From VGBK01 sp964354255 (lineage in GTDB: Bacteria > Actinomycetota > Acidimicrobiia > Spongiisociales > UBA11373), in assembly GCA_964354255.1 (NCBI GenBank), contig CAYGYX010000034.1:1-22939 (forward strand): 22,939 nt of DNA, read 5' to 3'. Positions 6,883 to 13,770 of this stretch are shown here, one piece after another; positions within the stretch are counted from its first letter, which is position 1, and every line of letters begins with the position of its first letter. Made by a program: the position numbers and the translations under genes. The notes below the pieces were generated by a model. The model had not been told where the DNA came from. It worked only from the letters and a program-made list of their open reading frames with translations, and ran no database searches.

Positions 6883-8505
6883 CTAGGGAGCGCACCACCC
6901 CTCGCCGGAGGTGATGCCGCCGCAGGTGTCGCCGAAGGCCTCGCAGGCGGAGCCGGCCGGGGTCTGCAGGTACAGGTCGTCGCAGGCCTCCATGTCGCCC
7001 GCGGCGCAGTCGTCGTACAGGCCGTCGAGCACCGGGTCGCCGCACGGCGAGTCGTCCGGAGCCCCCGCGCACCACCCCTCGCCGGAGGTGATGCCGCCGC
7101 AGGTGTCGCCGAAGGCCTCGCNNNNNNNNNNNNNNNNNNNNNNNNNNNNNNNNNNNNNNNNNNNNNNNNNNNNNNNNNNNNNNNNNNNNNNNNNNNNNNN
7201 NNNNNNNNNNNNNNNNNNNNNGTCGTCGCAGGCCTCCATGTCGCCCGCGGCGCAGTCGTCGTACAGGCCGTCGAGCGCCGCGTCGCCGCAGGGCGAGTCG
7301 GATGGGGTGTACCCGACGCACCATTCCTGCCCGTCGGTGGTGCCGCCGCAGGTGGCGCCGAAGGCCTCGCACTCGGACCCGAGCGGCGAAGCCACGTACA
7401 GGTCGTCGCAGGCCGGCATGTCGCCTCCGGCGCAGGTGTCCCACAGCGCGTCCAGCTCGGGGTCATCGCCGTATGAGCATGCCCCGCCGTCGATGACCTC
7501 GTCCACGCACCACGTCCCGCCGGGGGTCCTGTCCCCGCAGGTGTCGCCGAAGGCTTCGTACTCCGAGCCCACCGGCGACTCCTGGTACAGGGCGTCGCAG
7601 GTGGTCATGTTGCCCGCGGCGCAATCGTCCCACAGCCCGTCGAGGTACGGGTCGTCCCCGTAGCCGTTCACCTCGCCGGTGGGGCCTTCGTCCACGCACC
7701 AGCGTGACCCGTCGGTCGTCCCGCCGCAGGTTCTGCCGAACTCCTCGTAGTCCGAGCCCACCGGCGACTCGAAGTACAGGTCGTCACAGGCCTGCATGTC
7801 GCCCGCCGCACACGCCGCGTACAGGTCATCGAGGCGTTGAGTCGTCTCGTCGGGAATCAGTTCGGTGCACCACCCCGAGCCATCGGAGATCAAGCCGCAG
7901 GTGTACCCGAACCACTCGAAGTGGGAACCGGCCGGCGATTCAAGGTACAGGGTGTCGCAGGCGGCCATGTCGCCGCTGGCGCAGTCGTCGTAGACACCGT
8001 AGAGGTATGGGTCGGTGACGTCGATTTGGGTCTCGCACCAGGCGCCCCCGTCGGTCGTCCCACCGCAGGTGTCGCCGAATTCCTCGTACTCCGAACCGAT
8101 TGGCGACTGCCGGTACAGTTGGTCGCAGGCCGCCATGTCACCCGCGGCGCAGTCATCCCAGAGGATGTCGAGCAAGGAATCCGAGCCGCGGTCGCCGTAC
8201 TCGAGGGCGTCGTCGCCGGGCTCCTTGTCACCGCTGATTACGGCACCCACCCCTCCCACGCGTGACTGTCGCGAGAGCGCGAGGCTGCGGGCCTCGGCCG
8301 GGTCGCGCTTGCCTCCTCCCTTCGGGACGGCGCCCGTCACTCCCTCCGTCGTGGTTGGGGCAACGGTCGTCTGGGCAACGGTGGTTGCGCCCGCAGCGGT
8401 GGTGGTGGTGCTACCTGCCTGGGTGCTGCCGGTGAACACCGCGTCGTCGCCGCAAGCCGCGAAGATCAGAGCCATCGCCGCCAGCAGTAGGAGCAAGCGT
8501 CTCAT
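6883..8505 (-). CDS. Secreted lipoprotein made of Cys-rich ~60-residue repeats
   Basis: ATG at 8505 has GGGAGGA just upstream on the minus strand; an in-frame TTG at 8517 would swallow that site. The signal peptide ends in a lipobox with lipid Cys18, followed by a Thr/Ala-rich linker (to about residue 55). From about residue 108 to the end run about eight repeats built as L-D-x-L-Y/W-D-D-C-A-A-G-D-M-x-A-C-D-D-L-Y, then S-P-x-G-S-E-Y-E-x-F-G-D-T-C-G-G and a closing W-C. Each unit has four conserved cysteines, implying two disulfides outside the cell. Units 5 onward carry two more. I know single domains of this C-A-x-G-D-x-x-A-C-D-x-L-Y type from the C-termini of actinobacterial envelope proteins, without defined function. 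A 100-N gap lies inside, so repeat number and length (540 aa as drawn) are provisional. Confidence 0.8.
   Translation of the reverse strand: MRRLLLLLAAMALIFAACGDDAVFTGSTQAGSTTTTAAGATTVAQTTVAPTTTEGVTGAVPKGGGKRDPAEARSLALSRQSRVGGVGAVISGDKEPGDDALEYGDRGSDSLLDILWDDCAAGDMAACDQLYRQSPIGSEYEEFGDTCGGTTDGGAWCETQIDVTDPYLYGVYDDCASGDMAACDTLYLESPAGSHFEWFGYTCGLISDGSGWCTELIPDETTQRLDDLYAACAAGDMQACDDLYFESPVGSDYEEFGRTCGGTTDGSRWCVDEGPTGEVNGYGDDPYLDGLWDDCAAGNMTTCDALYQESPVGSEYEAFGDTCGDRTPGGTWCVDEVIDGGACSYGDDPELDALWDTCAGGDMPACDDLYVASPLGSECEAFGATCGGTTDGQEWCVGYTPSDSPCGDAALDGLYDDCAAGDMEACDDXXXXXXXXXXXXXXXXXXXXXXXXXXXXXXXXXXEAFGDTCGGITSGEGWCAGAPDDSPCGDPVLDGLYDDCAAGDMEACDDLYLQTPAGSACEAFGDTCGGITSGEGWCAP
6886..8184 (-). repeat. 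Array of Cys-rich coding repeats; last units near-identical (177 bp)
   Basis: The D-C-A-x-G-D-M motifs recur at residues 119, 175, 232, 295, 357 and 418 of the protein, then twice around and after the gap, a period of 56-63 residues. At the DNA level the 3'-terminal copies are almost identical: the stretch at 6892-6944 recurs at 7069-7121, an offset of 177 bp (59 codons). Earlier copies are clearly more diverged, so the 3' end expanded most recently. Confidence 0.85.
7122..7221. other. Assembly gap (100 N) inside the repeat array
   Basis: Exactly 100 N. Aligning the flanks to the intact last repeat (gap edge 7121 to 6944, far edge 7222 to 6976) shows that 31 bases of one unit are missing. 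The true size should be 31 + 177k bases. Confidence 0.95.
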
Positions 8506-8673
8506 GAGTCCTCCCAAGGCTTAACCGAGCAATCGTCAGCAGTACTGGTGCCCACCAGGGCTCCAAGCTACCACCGCGGCTGCACGGCTGCGCGCCGCGG
8601 CGTGTTCTTCCGCCGGGTGGGCCGCCGGCAGTGGATCCTGGGCCACCAGACCGGGGACGGGGCGCCGACGCGT

Positions 8674-8700
8674 CCGGCCCCCGGCGGGGCCGGGGGCCGG
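8674..8700 (-). terminator. Hairpin terminator
   Basis: A perfect 12-bp stem (8674-8685 with 8689-8700) with a GGG loop lies 24 nt beyond the minus-strand stop at 8725. It separates the two lipoprotein genes. The remainder of 8506-8724 has no gene; a TAGCTT on the minus strand (8565-8570) is a possible -10 for the downstream lipoprotein. Confidence 0.6.
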
Positions 8701-8860
8701 TGGTGAGTTCCCGATCGAGGGGGACTACCCGTTGTACTCGAGTCGGTCGACGGCCGCCTCGGCGATGCGGGCAATCTCCTCGTGGTCCAGCATCTCCACG
8801 GGCTGTCCCGCCGGGTCGTGGATGGTGGTGACCGCGATGGTGATCGCGGCGGAGAGGTCG

Positions 8861-9889
8861 TTACTCGGGTCGAGCTCGGCTACCAGGACGTGCACGACCT
8901 GCCACTCGATCCAGGGGTCGGCCCCGGGCATCGTGCCCGGGGCCGAGGTAGTAGGTGATGCTCTGGTCACCGAGGGCGGGCAGATCCAGGGCGTGCATCC
9001 GGATCGAGCCCATCTCGTCTGTCTGCCACGGCTCCCGGTCGAAGCAGGCCTCGAGGGCGGCGGCTCCGGCGGCAAAGTCGGCGGCGAGCTGGGCCTGGTG
9101 GCCGAGGGCCAGGCCTTCGGTGACTGTGGGCGAGGCCTCCTGGCCGTAGGAACTGTAAGCCAGGGTGTCCAGGGCCGCGCCGATGGGCTCCACCAGCGCC
9201 TGCCCCTCGGGGCAGAGCAGCCCGGCGGCGAAGCCCTGGCCGGGGGTGCCGGGCGGGACGATCATGCGCCCCTGATCCACCCAGTCGCCGCCGATCTCCT
9301 CGGTGGTGAGCAGGCCCCGCCGCGCGCCGGCGTAGCTGATGAGCGTTTCCTCATCGGTCGGCGCTACGGTGAGGGGGCCCGCCTCGGCGAGGCCGCCGGC
9401 GATCTTGGCCAGCGCCGCCTCGGCGACGTTGCGCAGGCCGCCGTCGCCGATGGCCACCGGTTCGGGGGCGTTGCGGATCATGTTGGCGGCAACCTCGAGC
9501 AGGCCGGGGCCGACGCGGACCGTCAGGACGTGTGACTCCAGCTGCGGATCCCGGTCGGTGCCCTCGTTGAGGATGATGCGGTAGCCGTAGCTCTCGTCTC
9601 CGAGGGCCGGGAGGTCGAGGCGGTCGATGCGCACCAGGTCGCCGTCCGGCGTCGTCCAGGCCGGGCCGGCGGCGCAGGTGCCGATGGCGGAGACCAGAGT
9701 GGCGAAGTCGGAAGCGTTCTGCCCTGCCTCCTCGTAGAGCAGGGACTCGGTCACCCAGGCGCGGCGGGACGCTTCTTCCTGATCGGCGCCCACGGCGAAG
9801 GTGGCCAAGACCTGCGGGTCGTAGGCCGGGTCCATCATGTCGAGGATCGCCTGTCCCTCCGGGCAGAGGGACACGGTGCGCCGGTTCAC
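8861..9889 (-). CDS. Central open frame of the broken lipoprotein (most of both domains)
   Basis: As sequenced, 342 codons opening with GTG at 9889. It holds most of domain 1, all but the end of domain 2, and an out-of-frame tail after about base 8940. The correct C-terminus (W-I-E-W-Q-V-V-H-V-L-V and onward) continues in the neighbouring frame down to the stop at 8725. This frame has no signal peptide of its own, so it would make sense only as part of the longer gene. Confidence 0.5.
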   Translation of the reverse strand: MNRRTVSLCPEGQAILDMMDPAYDPQVLATFAVGADQEEASRRAWVTESLLYEEAGQNASDFATLVSAIGTCAAGPAWTTPDGDLVRIDRLDLPALGDESYGYRIILNEGTDRDPQLESHVLTVRVGPGLLEVAANMIRNAPEPVAIGDGGLRNVAEAALAKIAGGLAEAGPLTVAPTDEETLISYAGARRGLLTTEEIGGDWVDQGRMIVPPGTPGQGFAAGLLCPEGQALVEPIGAALDTLAYSSYGQEASPTVTEGLALGHQAQLAADFAAGAAALEACFDREPWQTDEMGSIRMHALDLPALGDQSITYYLGPGHDARGRPLDRVAGRARPGSRARPE

Positions 9890-10215
9890 CCCCGGCGGGA
9901 CGATCTGGCGCCCCTCGCCGGCCGGGCTGAGGCCCCCCCGAGGGCGGCGGCCACCTCCTCGGTGGTCAGCAGGCCCTGGAGCATCCCGGAGAGGAGCTCG
10001 ATCTGCGAGATGGCCGGGCCGGCGGGAACGGTGGTGGTCGTCCCGGCAGTCGTGGTGGAGCCGACGGTGGTCGTGGCGGCCGAGGCCGTGGTCGTGCCGG
10101 CTGTTGTGCCGGTGGAGCCTTCGTCGTCGCCGCAGGCGGCGAGGAGCACGGCTAAGGCCAGGATGACGGTCGGGCCGGCGACGCCCGGACGTCGCCTGCT
10201 GAATCCGGTGGTCAT
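9886..10215 (-). CDS. N-terminal open frame of the broken lipoprotein
   Basis: As sequenced, 109 aa: signal peptide, lipobox Cys28, Thr-rich linker and the start of domain 1 (L-L-T-T-E-E-V-A-A-A-L-G-G), then 15 out-of-frame residues to a TGA. That TGA overlaps the GTG of the next frame (GTGA), so re-initiation on the following segment is conceivable. Confidence 0.5.
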   Translation of the reverse strand: MTTGFSRRRPGVAGPTVILALAVLLAACGDDEGSTGTTAGTTTASAATTTVGSTTTAGTTTTVPAGPAISQIELLSGMLQGLLTTEEVAAALGGASARPARGARSSRRG

Positions 10216-10347
10216 AGCAGCCTCCCGATCGTGGGCCTCATGGAGCCCAGCCCATGGGCCGGGGGTGGCGCCGGCCATCGGGGATCACCCCGGCTCCGTT
10301 CCCGACCTCTCCGGCCGGCCGGGTGCTCGGTCGGCGGGGGGAGGGGC

Positions 10348-10378
10348 TTGGACCCGGGGAGGGTCTCCTGCCTAGAGT
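10348..10378 (+). promoter_or_regulatory. Candidate plsY promoter
   Basis: TTGGAC (10348-10353), a 19-nt spacer and TAGAGT (10373-10378). The predicted start near 10385 leaves a leader of about 29 nt before the GTG at 10414. The same layout occurs upstream of livF. Spacing is long, so confidence is low. Confidence 0.35.
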
Positions 10379-10413
10379 CCCCCCCGGGGAGCGGACCCGA
10401 AGGGGGTGCCGGC

Positions 10414-11028
10414 GTGGACACGGCCTGGACGGTGCTGAGCACGGCGCTGGTCGCCTATGCCCTCGGCTCCATCCCGACCGCTTTCCTGGTCGGCAAGCTC
10501 GCCCGGGGCATCGACGTCCGCCAGGCGGGCGAGGGCAATGTCGGTGCCCGCAACGCCTTCCACGAGGTCGGCCACCGGTGGGGGCTGGTCGTGTTCACCG
10601 TCGACATCGCCAAGGGCGCCGGTGTTGCTCTCCTGTTCGGGCGATCCCCCATCTGGCAACTCGGGGTCGCCGCCTTCTTCCTGGTGCTGGGGCACGCTTG
10701 CCCGGTCTGGCTCGGCTTCGTCGGGGGCAAGGGCCTGGCCTGCGCCGGCGGCTTCACCATCGCCCTGTTTCCCTGGGCGGCGCTGATCGGAGGGGTCGCC
10801 TCGGGGGTGGTGTGGCTGGTCACCCACCGCTTCCTACCCACCCTGGTCGCGGTGACGGTGGTCACCTTCGCCGTGGCCCCGCTCACCGGTGGTGAACTGC
10901 CGGTGATCGGGGTGGCGCTGGGGGCTTTCCTGGTGGTGGCCCTCAAGCGAGTGGTCGACGAGCCGCGCATGCGGCGCATCGAGGCCCGTACCGGCTGGGA
11001 CCGGGTGCACGGGGGGAGCCGGGTATGA
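10414..11028 (+). CDS. plsY: Glycerol-3-phosphate acyltransferase PlsY
   Basis: 204 aa, an integral membrane enzyme that transfers an acyl group from acyl-phosphate to glycerol-3-phosphate, the first step of phospholipid synthesis. The three PlsY motifs are recognisable: G-S-I-P-T-A-F-L-V-G near the N-terminus, G-E-G-N-V-G-A-R-N-A (usually G-S-G-N-x-G-A-T-N), and G-H-A-C-P-V-W-L-G-F-x-G-G-K-G (usually G-H-x-F-P-V-F-L-x-F-K-G-G-K-G). About five hydrophobic segments fit the family. GTG at 10414 follows AGGGGG at 10402-10406. The substitutions in the motifs make it a divergent member. Its TGA overlaps the ATG of the following glycosyltransferase, implying coupled expression. Confidence 0.85.
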   Translation: MDTAWTVLSTALVAYALGSIPTAFLVGKLARGIDVRQAGEGNVGARNAFHEVGHRWGLVVFTVDIAKGAGVALLFGRSPIWQLGVAAFFLVLGHACPVWLGFVGGKGLACAGGFTIALFPWAALIGGVASGVVWLVTHRFLPTLVAVTVVTFAVAPLTGGELPVIGVALGAFLVVALKRVVDEPRMRRIEARTGWDRVHGGSRV

Positions 11029-12167
11029 GCCGGGAGCTGCTGTTCGACTGGGCGCTCACCTGGCTCTTCCTGATGCAGCTGGCCCTCATCCTCTGGAACC
11101 AGCGGGCGCTCGGGCGTCCCCTGCCGCGGCTGTGGGAAGACGAGGCTCCCCTGGTGAGCCTGCTGGTCCCCGCCCGCAACGAGGAGGACACCATCAGCTC
11201 CTGCCTGCGCTCCCTCCTCGCCCAGGATTACCCGAACCTGGAGGTCGTGGTCCTCGACGACGGTTCCACCGATGCCACTCGCCACATCGTGCGCGCCCTG
11301 GGCGGCTCCCGGGTGCGGCTGCTGTCTGGAGCCCCCCTGCCTACCGGCTGGACCGGGAAGAACTGGGCCTGCCACCAGTTGTCTCTGGCAGCAAGCGGCG
11401 ACCTGCTCTGCTTTGTGGACTCCGATACGACCCTCGCCCCGGGCACCGTCTCGGCGGCGGTGGGCCTGCAGGAGGAGCGCCGGGCCGGCCTGGTCTCCCT
11501 GCTGCCGCGAGCCGAGCGGGGTTCGGTGAGCGGATCGGTGCTCCTGCCCATGGTCCCTCACGCCATGTTCGCCCTCTTTCCCATGGCGATGGTCCACCGA
11601 GCCGCCAGCCCGGGGGTGGCGGTGGCCTTCGGGCCCTTCCTGCTGGTCACCCGGGCCGCCTATGCCGCCGCCGGCGGCCACGCCGACCGTAGCGACGCCA
11701 TCGTCGATGACGTCGAGCTGAGCCGGGCGGTGAAGGCGGCCGGCTACCCGGTGCGGCTGGCCAACGGCACCGACCTGGTGGAGACACGGTGGTACCGGGG
11801 GGTCGGGCCCATCTGGCGCGGCTTCTCCAAGAACGCCTACGGCGGCATCGGCTACAACCCCTGGCTGGCGGCGGCGGTGGTCCTGGTGCTGATGCCGGTG
11901 CTGCTCCTCCCCTTCCTCCGGGTGGGGCTGGGAGCCGTGGGCGGGGACATCCCGGCCGTCGCTCTCTGGCAGGTGCTGCTGCTGCTCTCCGGTCGCATGC
12001 TCACCTCGCACCTGGGCCGCGACCCGCAGTGGACGACCCCCCTGCACCCGGTCACGGTGGCCTTCTGGGGCCTGGCCCTGGCCTGGTCGGCGATGCTGTC
12101 GGTCACCCATCGCTCCGTGGTCTGGCGGGACCGCGAGGTGCCCACCCGGCCCATCGAGCAGCACTAG
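11025..12167 (+). CDS. Family 2 membrane glycosyltransferase (HpnB/CrtQ-like)
   Basis: 380 aa. An N-terminal membrane helix (about residues 8-27) is followed by a GT-A domain with V-P-A-R-N-E-E-D-T-I, V-L-D-D-G-S-T-D-A-T and the metal-binding D-S-D in C-F-V-D-S-D-T-T. The motif L-P-x-G-W-T-G-K-N-W-A-C resembles hopene-associated HpnB and carotenoid CrtQ glycosyltransferases. A later D-D-V-E-L-S-R-A-V-K-x-A-G motif supplies the acceptor-side acidic residues, and three C-terminal membrane helices follow. A nucleotide sugar is probably transferred to a lipid acceptor on the cytoplasmic membrane face. The start overlaps the plsY stop (ATGA), which supports a role in membrane-lipid synthesis. The acceptor cannot be deduced. 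Confidence 0.8.
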   Translation: MSRELLFDWALTWLFLMQLALILWNQRALGRPLPRLWEDEAPLVSLLVPARNEEDTISSCLRSLLAQDYPNLEVVVLDDGSTDATRHIVRALGGSRVRLLSGAPLPTGWTGKNWACHQLSLAASGDLLCFVDSDTTLAPGTVSAAVGLQEERRAGLVSLLPRAERGSVSGSVLLPMVPHAMFALFPMAMVHRAASPGVAVAFGPFLLVTRAAYAAAGGHADRSDAIVDDVELSRAVKAAGYPVRLANGTDLVETRWYRGVGPIWRGFSKNAYGGIGYNPWLAAAVVLVLMPVLLLPFLRVGLGAVGGDIPAVALWQVLLLLSGRMLTSHLGRDPQWTTPLHPVTVAFWGLALAWSAMLSVTHRSVVWRDREVPTRPIEQH

Positions 12168-12190
12168 ACGGGCATCCTCTCGCCGGCCGC

Positions 12191-12601
12191 TCAACCCGCG
12201 GCGGACCCGCCCCGGGCGCTCGTTCCCCCGGCCTGCGCCAGGAACCGGCGGCGGTCTACCACCACTCGGTGGATGGTGCCCCGCCCCACGATCCGGTCCC
12301 CTTGCCGGACGATCACGGCGAAGGTGAGGCGCGGGCCGTCGACCAGCTCGAGGACGGCGGTGGCCTCGACGCGCGCGGCCGGTGGAGAAGGGGCGAGATG
12401 CTCCAGTTCCACCCGGCTGCCCACGGTGGTCTCTCCCTCCTCGAGGAAGGGGGCCACCGCCGCCACGGTGGCCTCCTCGCAGAGGGCGAGGAGGCGGGGA
12501 GTGGCCAGCACCAGGACGTCGCCCGACGCCAGGGCAGGCGCCGTGTCGGCCGGGGTGACGGTGAGCGCGGCGGCGGCCGACACGCCGGGAAGGGCCTTCA
12601 T
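12191..12601 (-). CDS. FlK-type hotdog thioesterase
   Basis: 136 aa with the pattern of the fluoroacetyl-CoA thioesterase family: V-L-A-T-P-R-L-L-A-L-C-E-E-A-T, then T-T-V-G-S-R-V-E-L-E-H-L-A-P-S-P and a C-terminal R-V-V-V-D-R-R-R-F-L. The catalytic Thr/Glu/His set known from FlK (T42, E50, H76) is matched by T34, E42 and H68 with identical spacing (8 and 26). Such enzymes hydrolyse short acyl-CoA thioesters; most homologues lack a proven substrate and fluoroacetate resistance should not be assumed. There is no Shine-Dalgarno sequence; a TAACGT -10-like box lies 7 nt before the ATG, suggesting a leaderless message. It converges on the glycosyltransferase, with only 23 nt between the stops. 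Confidence 0.8.
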   Translation of the reverse strand: MKALPGVSAAAALTVTPADTAPALASGDVLVLATPRLLALCEEATVAAVAPFLEEGETTVGSRVELEHLAPSPPAARVEATAVLELVDGPRLTFAVIVRQGDRIVGRGTIHRVVVDRRRFLAQAGGTSARGGSAAG

Positions 12602-12608
12602 GCCCGGA

Positions 12609-12614
12609 ACGTTA
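12609..12614 (-). promoter_or_regulatory. Candidate -10 box for a leaderless thioesterase mRNA
   Basis: On the minus strand TAACGT is followed by exactly 7 nt and then the ATG at 12601. This spacing puts the transcription start at or next to the A of the ATG. No -35 is evident. Confidence 0.35.
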
Positions 12615-12664
12615 CCGGGGCGGGGCGCGGTGGTGGAGTCATCGTCACGAGGCTGCCTCAGCCG

Positions 12665-12679
12665 CGATGCCGGGCATCG
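12665..12679. promoter_or_regulatory. Short palindrome between divergent genes
   Basis: CGATGCC-G-GGCATCG has 7-bp arms around a single G. It lies between the divergently transcribed thioesterase and HU genes, where an operator would be expected, but no regulator is linked to it. Confidence 0.25.
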
Positions 12680-12806
12680 TGGTCGGTCCCGCCGCCGAGG
12701 GCCCGGGCGCCCGGGAAGGGCGCCCGGTGCCGCAAAATGCTATGTAAAACCTGGAGTGTTGGTAGAGTTGGCAGGCTATGAGACACCCACGAAAGGGGAG
12801 CGACAC

Positions 12807-13082
12807 ATGAACAAGCGGGATGTCGTCGATGCCGTCGCCTCGCGCCTCGGTCGGCCCAAGACCGAGGTGGCGCCTGCCGTCGACGCGGTGTTCTCGGTGA
12901 TCACCGAAGCTCTGGGAAACGGCGAGAAGGTCGCCATCAGCGGGTTCGGCAACTTCGACGCCCGTCGCGTCGCCGAGCGGACCGCCCGCAACCCCCGCAC
13001 CGGGGAGGCGGTGCTGGTCCCCGCCCACATGGCCGCCAAGTTCAAGGCGAGCCGCAATCTGCGCGAGGCGCTGGGCCACTGA
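12807..13082 (+). CDS. hup: HU family DNA-binding protein
   Basis: 91 aa, the normal HU length. It starts M-N-K-R-D-V-V-D-A-V-A and contains I-S-G-F-G-N-F and the beta-arm segment R-N-P-R-T-G-E-A-V (about residues 62-70) that wraps the DNA minor groove. It lacks the long Lys/Ala tail of mycobacterial HupB. The dimer compacts and bends DNA in the nucleoid. The ATG at 12807 is preceded by GGGGAG about 6 nt upstream. The upstream 12732-12782 is unusually AT-rich for this genome and probably contains the promoter, although I find no clean -35/-10 pair. A terminator follows. Confidence 0.95.
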   Translation: MNKRDVVDAVASRLGRPKTEVAPAVDAVFSVITEALGNGEKVAISGFGNFDARRVAERTARNPRTGEAVLVPAHMAAKFKASRNLREALGH

Positions 13083-13102
13083 ACCGGGAAGCCACCTGAC
13101 GC

Positions 13103-13136
13103 CGAGGGCGCACCGTGGGTGCGCCCTCGCGGTTTT
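13103..13136 (+). terminator. Rho-independent terminator of hup
   Basis: A perfect 11-bp stem (13103-13113 with 13119-13129, loop CGTGG) is followed 3 nt later by TTTT at 13133-13136. It lies 20 nt after the hup stop. Confidence 0.8.
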
Positions 13137-13140
13137 CCGA

Positions 13141-13157
13141 GCCTGCCCGGGGCAGGC
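13141..13157 (-). terminator. Hairpin after the SCP2 gene
   Basis: Perfect 7-bp arms (13141-13147 with 13151-13157), 9 nt beyond the minus-strand stop at 13167. With the adjacent hup terminator it insulates two convergent genes. Confidence 0.4.
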
Positions 13158-13166
13158 CCGAGGCTC

Positions 13167-13553
13167 CTAGTACTCCACCTGCATGCTGGCGGTGGCGTTG
13201 GCGAACTGGGTGAGCATGGCCTGGTTCGTCATGAGCTTGCCCATGTTGCCGGACACCTTGATCTTGCCGGTCATGAAGGCCATCTGGGTGTTGAGGTCAC
13301 CTTTGGCCATGGCGGCCGCGGTCTCGTAGTTGTTGACGATCGTGATGTCCGGGCTCGCCCCCGGCCCGGCGGTGACCCGGGCAGCGCCCCCCTCGATGGC
13401 GATCAGGTAGGTCTTCTCGGCGCCTTCCGGGGCGTCCGGGACCTCGAACTGGAGGGATAGCTGGGTGTTGCTGATGGCGCTCTTGAAGCCATCATGTGCC
13501 GCCAGGGCGGCGGTTAGGGCCTCTATCCACTCGGCGGTCAGGAACTTCGCCAA
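13167..13553 (-). CDS. SCP2 sterol-binding domain protein
   Basis: 128 aa, a stand-alone SCP2-type domain. The pattern runs from W-I-E-A-L-T-A-A-L through a beta-sheet region to the signature A-M-A-K-G-D-L-N-T-Q-M-A-F-M-T-G-K-I-K-V-S-G-N-M-G-K-L, where a buried helix packs over a lipid-binding tunnel. Such proteins carry lipids or acyl-CoAs in the cytoplasm. TTG at 13553 is preferred because AAAGGAG stands 5 nt upstream on the minus strand; the frame is open further upstream, but that part is compositionally unlike a protein. It is divergent from the sdh operon. Confidence 0.85.
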   Translation of the reverse strand: MAKFLTAEWIEALTAALAAHDGFKSAISNTQLSLQFEVPDAPEGAEKTYLIAIEGGAARVTAGPGASPDITIVNNYETAAAMAKGDLNTQMAFMTGKIKVSGNMGKLMTNQAMLTQFANATASMQVEY

Positions 13554-13733
13554 CGCGACTCCTTTCGGCTGTCGCCGCTGAGGATAGTGCCGCCGTACCG
13601 GCGCCGTTCCCCGGGGCCGGAGGGAATTGCCGTCGGTTGCTCGCAACCCACTCGGCAGGCGGCCGCGTGCCTTGGCCGCCGGGTGACTCCGAGCGCGGGC
13701 GGGCCGCCCGACCGGAGGGGAATGCAGACGGGC

Positions 13734-13739
13734 CATAAT
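13734..13739 (+). promoter_or_regulatory. Candidate -10 box of the sdh operon
   Basis: CATAAT matches the TATAAT consensus at five of six positions in otherwise GC-rich DNA, 31 nt before the sdhC GTG. No matching -35 is visible. Confidence 0.4.
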
Positions 13740-13770
13740 GGAGCCCGGCCCGGCCCGATGGGGAGGTCAG

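Larger units (their letters stand above)
8725..10215 (-). pseudogene. Duplicated-domain lipoprotein broken by two compensating frameshifts
   Basis: Read with two frame changes this is one gene of about 495 codons. ATG at 10215 (GGGAGG upstream) begins a lipoprotein signal with L-L-A-A-C (Cys28) and a Thr/Ala-rich linker. Two tandem related domains follow, each opening with L-L-T-T-E-E, then I-V-P-P-G, C-P-E-G-Q-A and L-D-L-P-A-L-G-D, and closing with a strand-rich segment. The first break is at a seven-C run (9933-9939); the second lies in a hairpin (8921-8943). The N- and C-terminal parts are in the same frame and only the middle 1 kb is shifted. The domain resembles extracellular sensor-type domains of actinobacterial lipoproteins and PknH-like proteins, which is a weak call. 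Sequencing error and true pseudogenisation both remain possible. Confidence 0.65.

Noticed and set aside
6886..8184. CRISPR array
   Set aside because: The repeats are long, diverged, in frame and encode a consistent Cys-rich domain with a signal peptide upstream.
9930..9942. Programmed -1 frameshift at the seven-C/G run
   Set aside because: The run is not arranged as a clean X-XXY-YYZ slippery site in the zero frame and no downstream stimulatory structure was established. A homopolymer error is simpler.
10455..12194. Long minus-strand open frame (579 codons) opposite plsY and the glycosyltransferase
   Set aside because: It mirrors two clearly recognisable plus-strand genes, has a His/Gln/Arg-rich shadow composition and no recognisable domain. 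High GC content yields such frames routinely.
13554..13736. N-terminal extension of the SCP2 protein to base 13736
   Set aside because: The extension is Arg/Pro-rich, unlike the domain, and a good AAAGGAG ribosome site stands before TTG at 13553.
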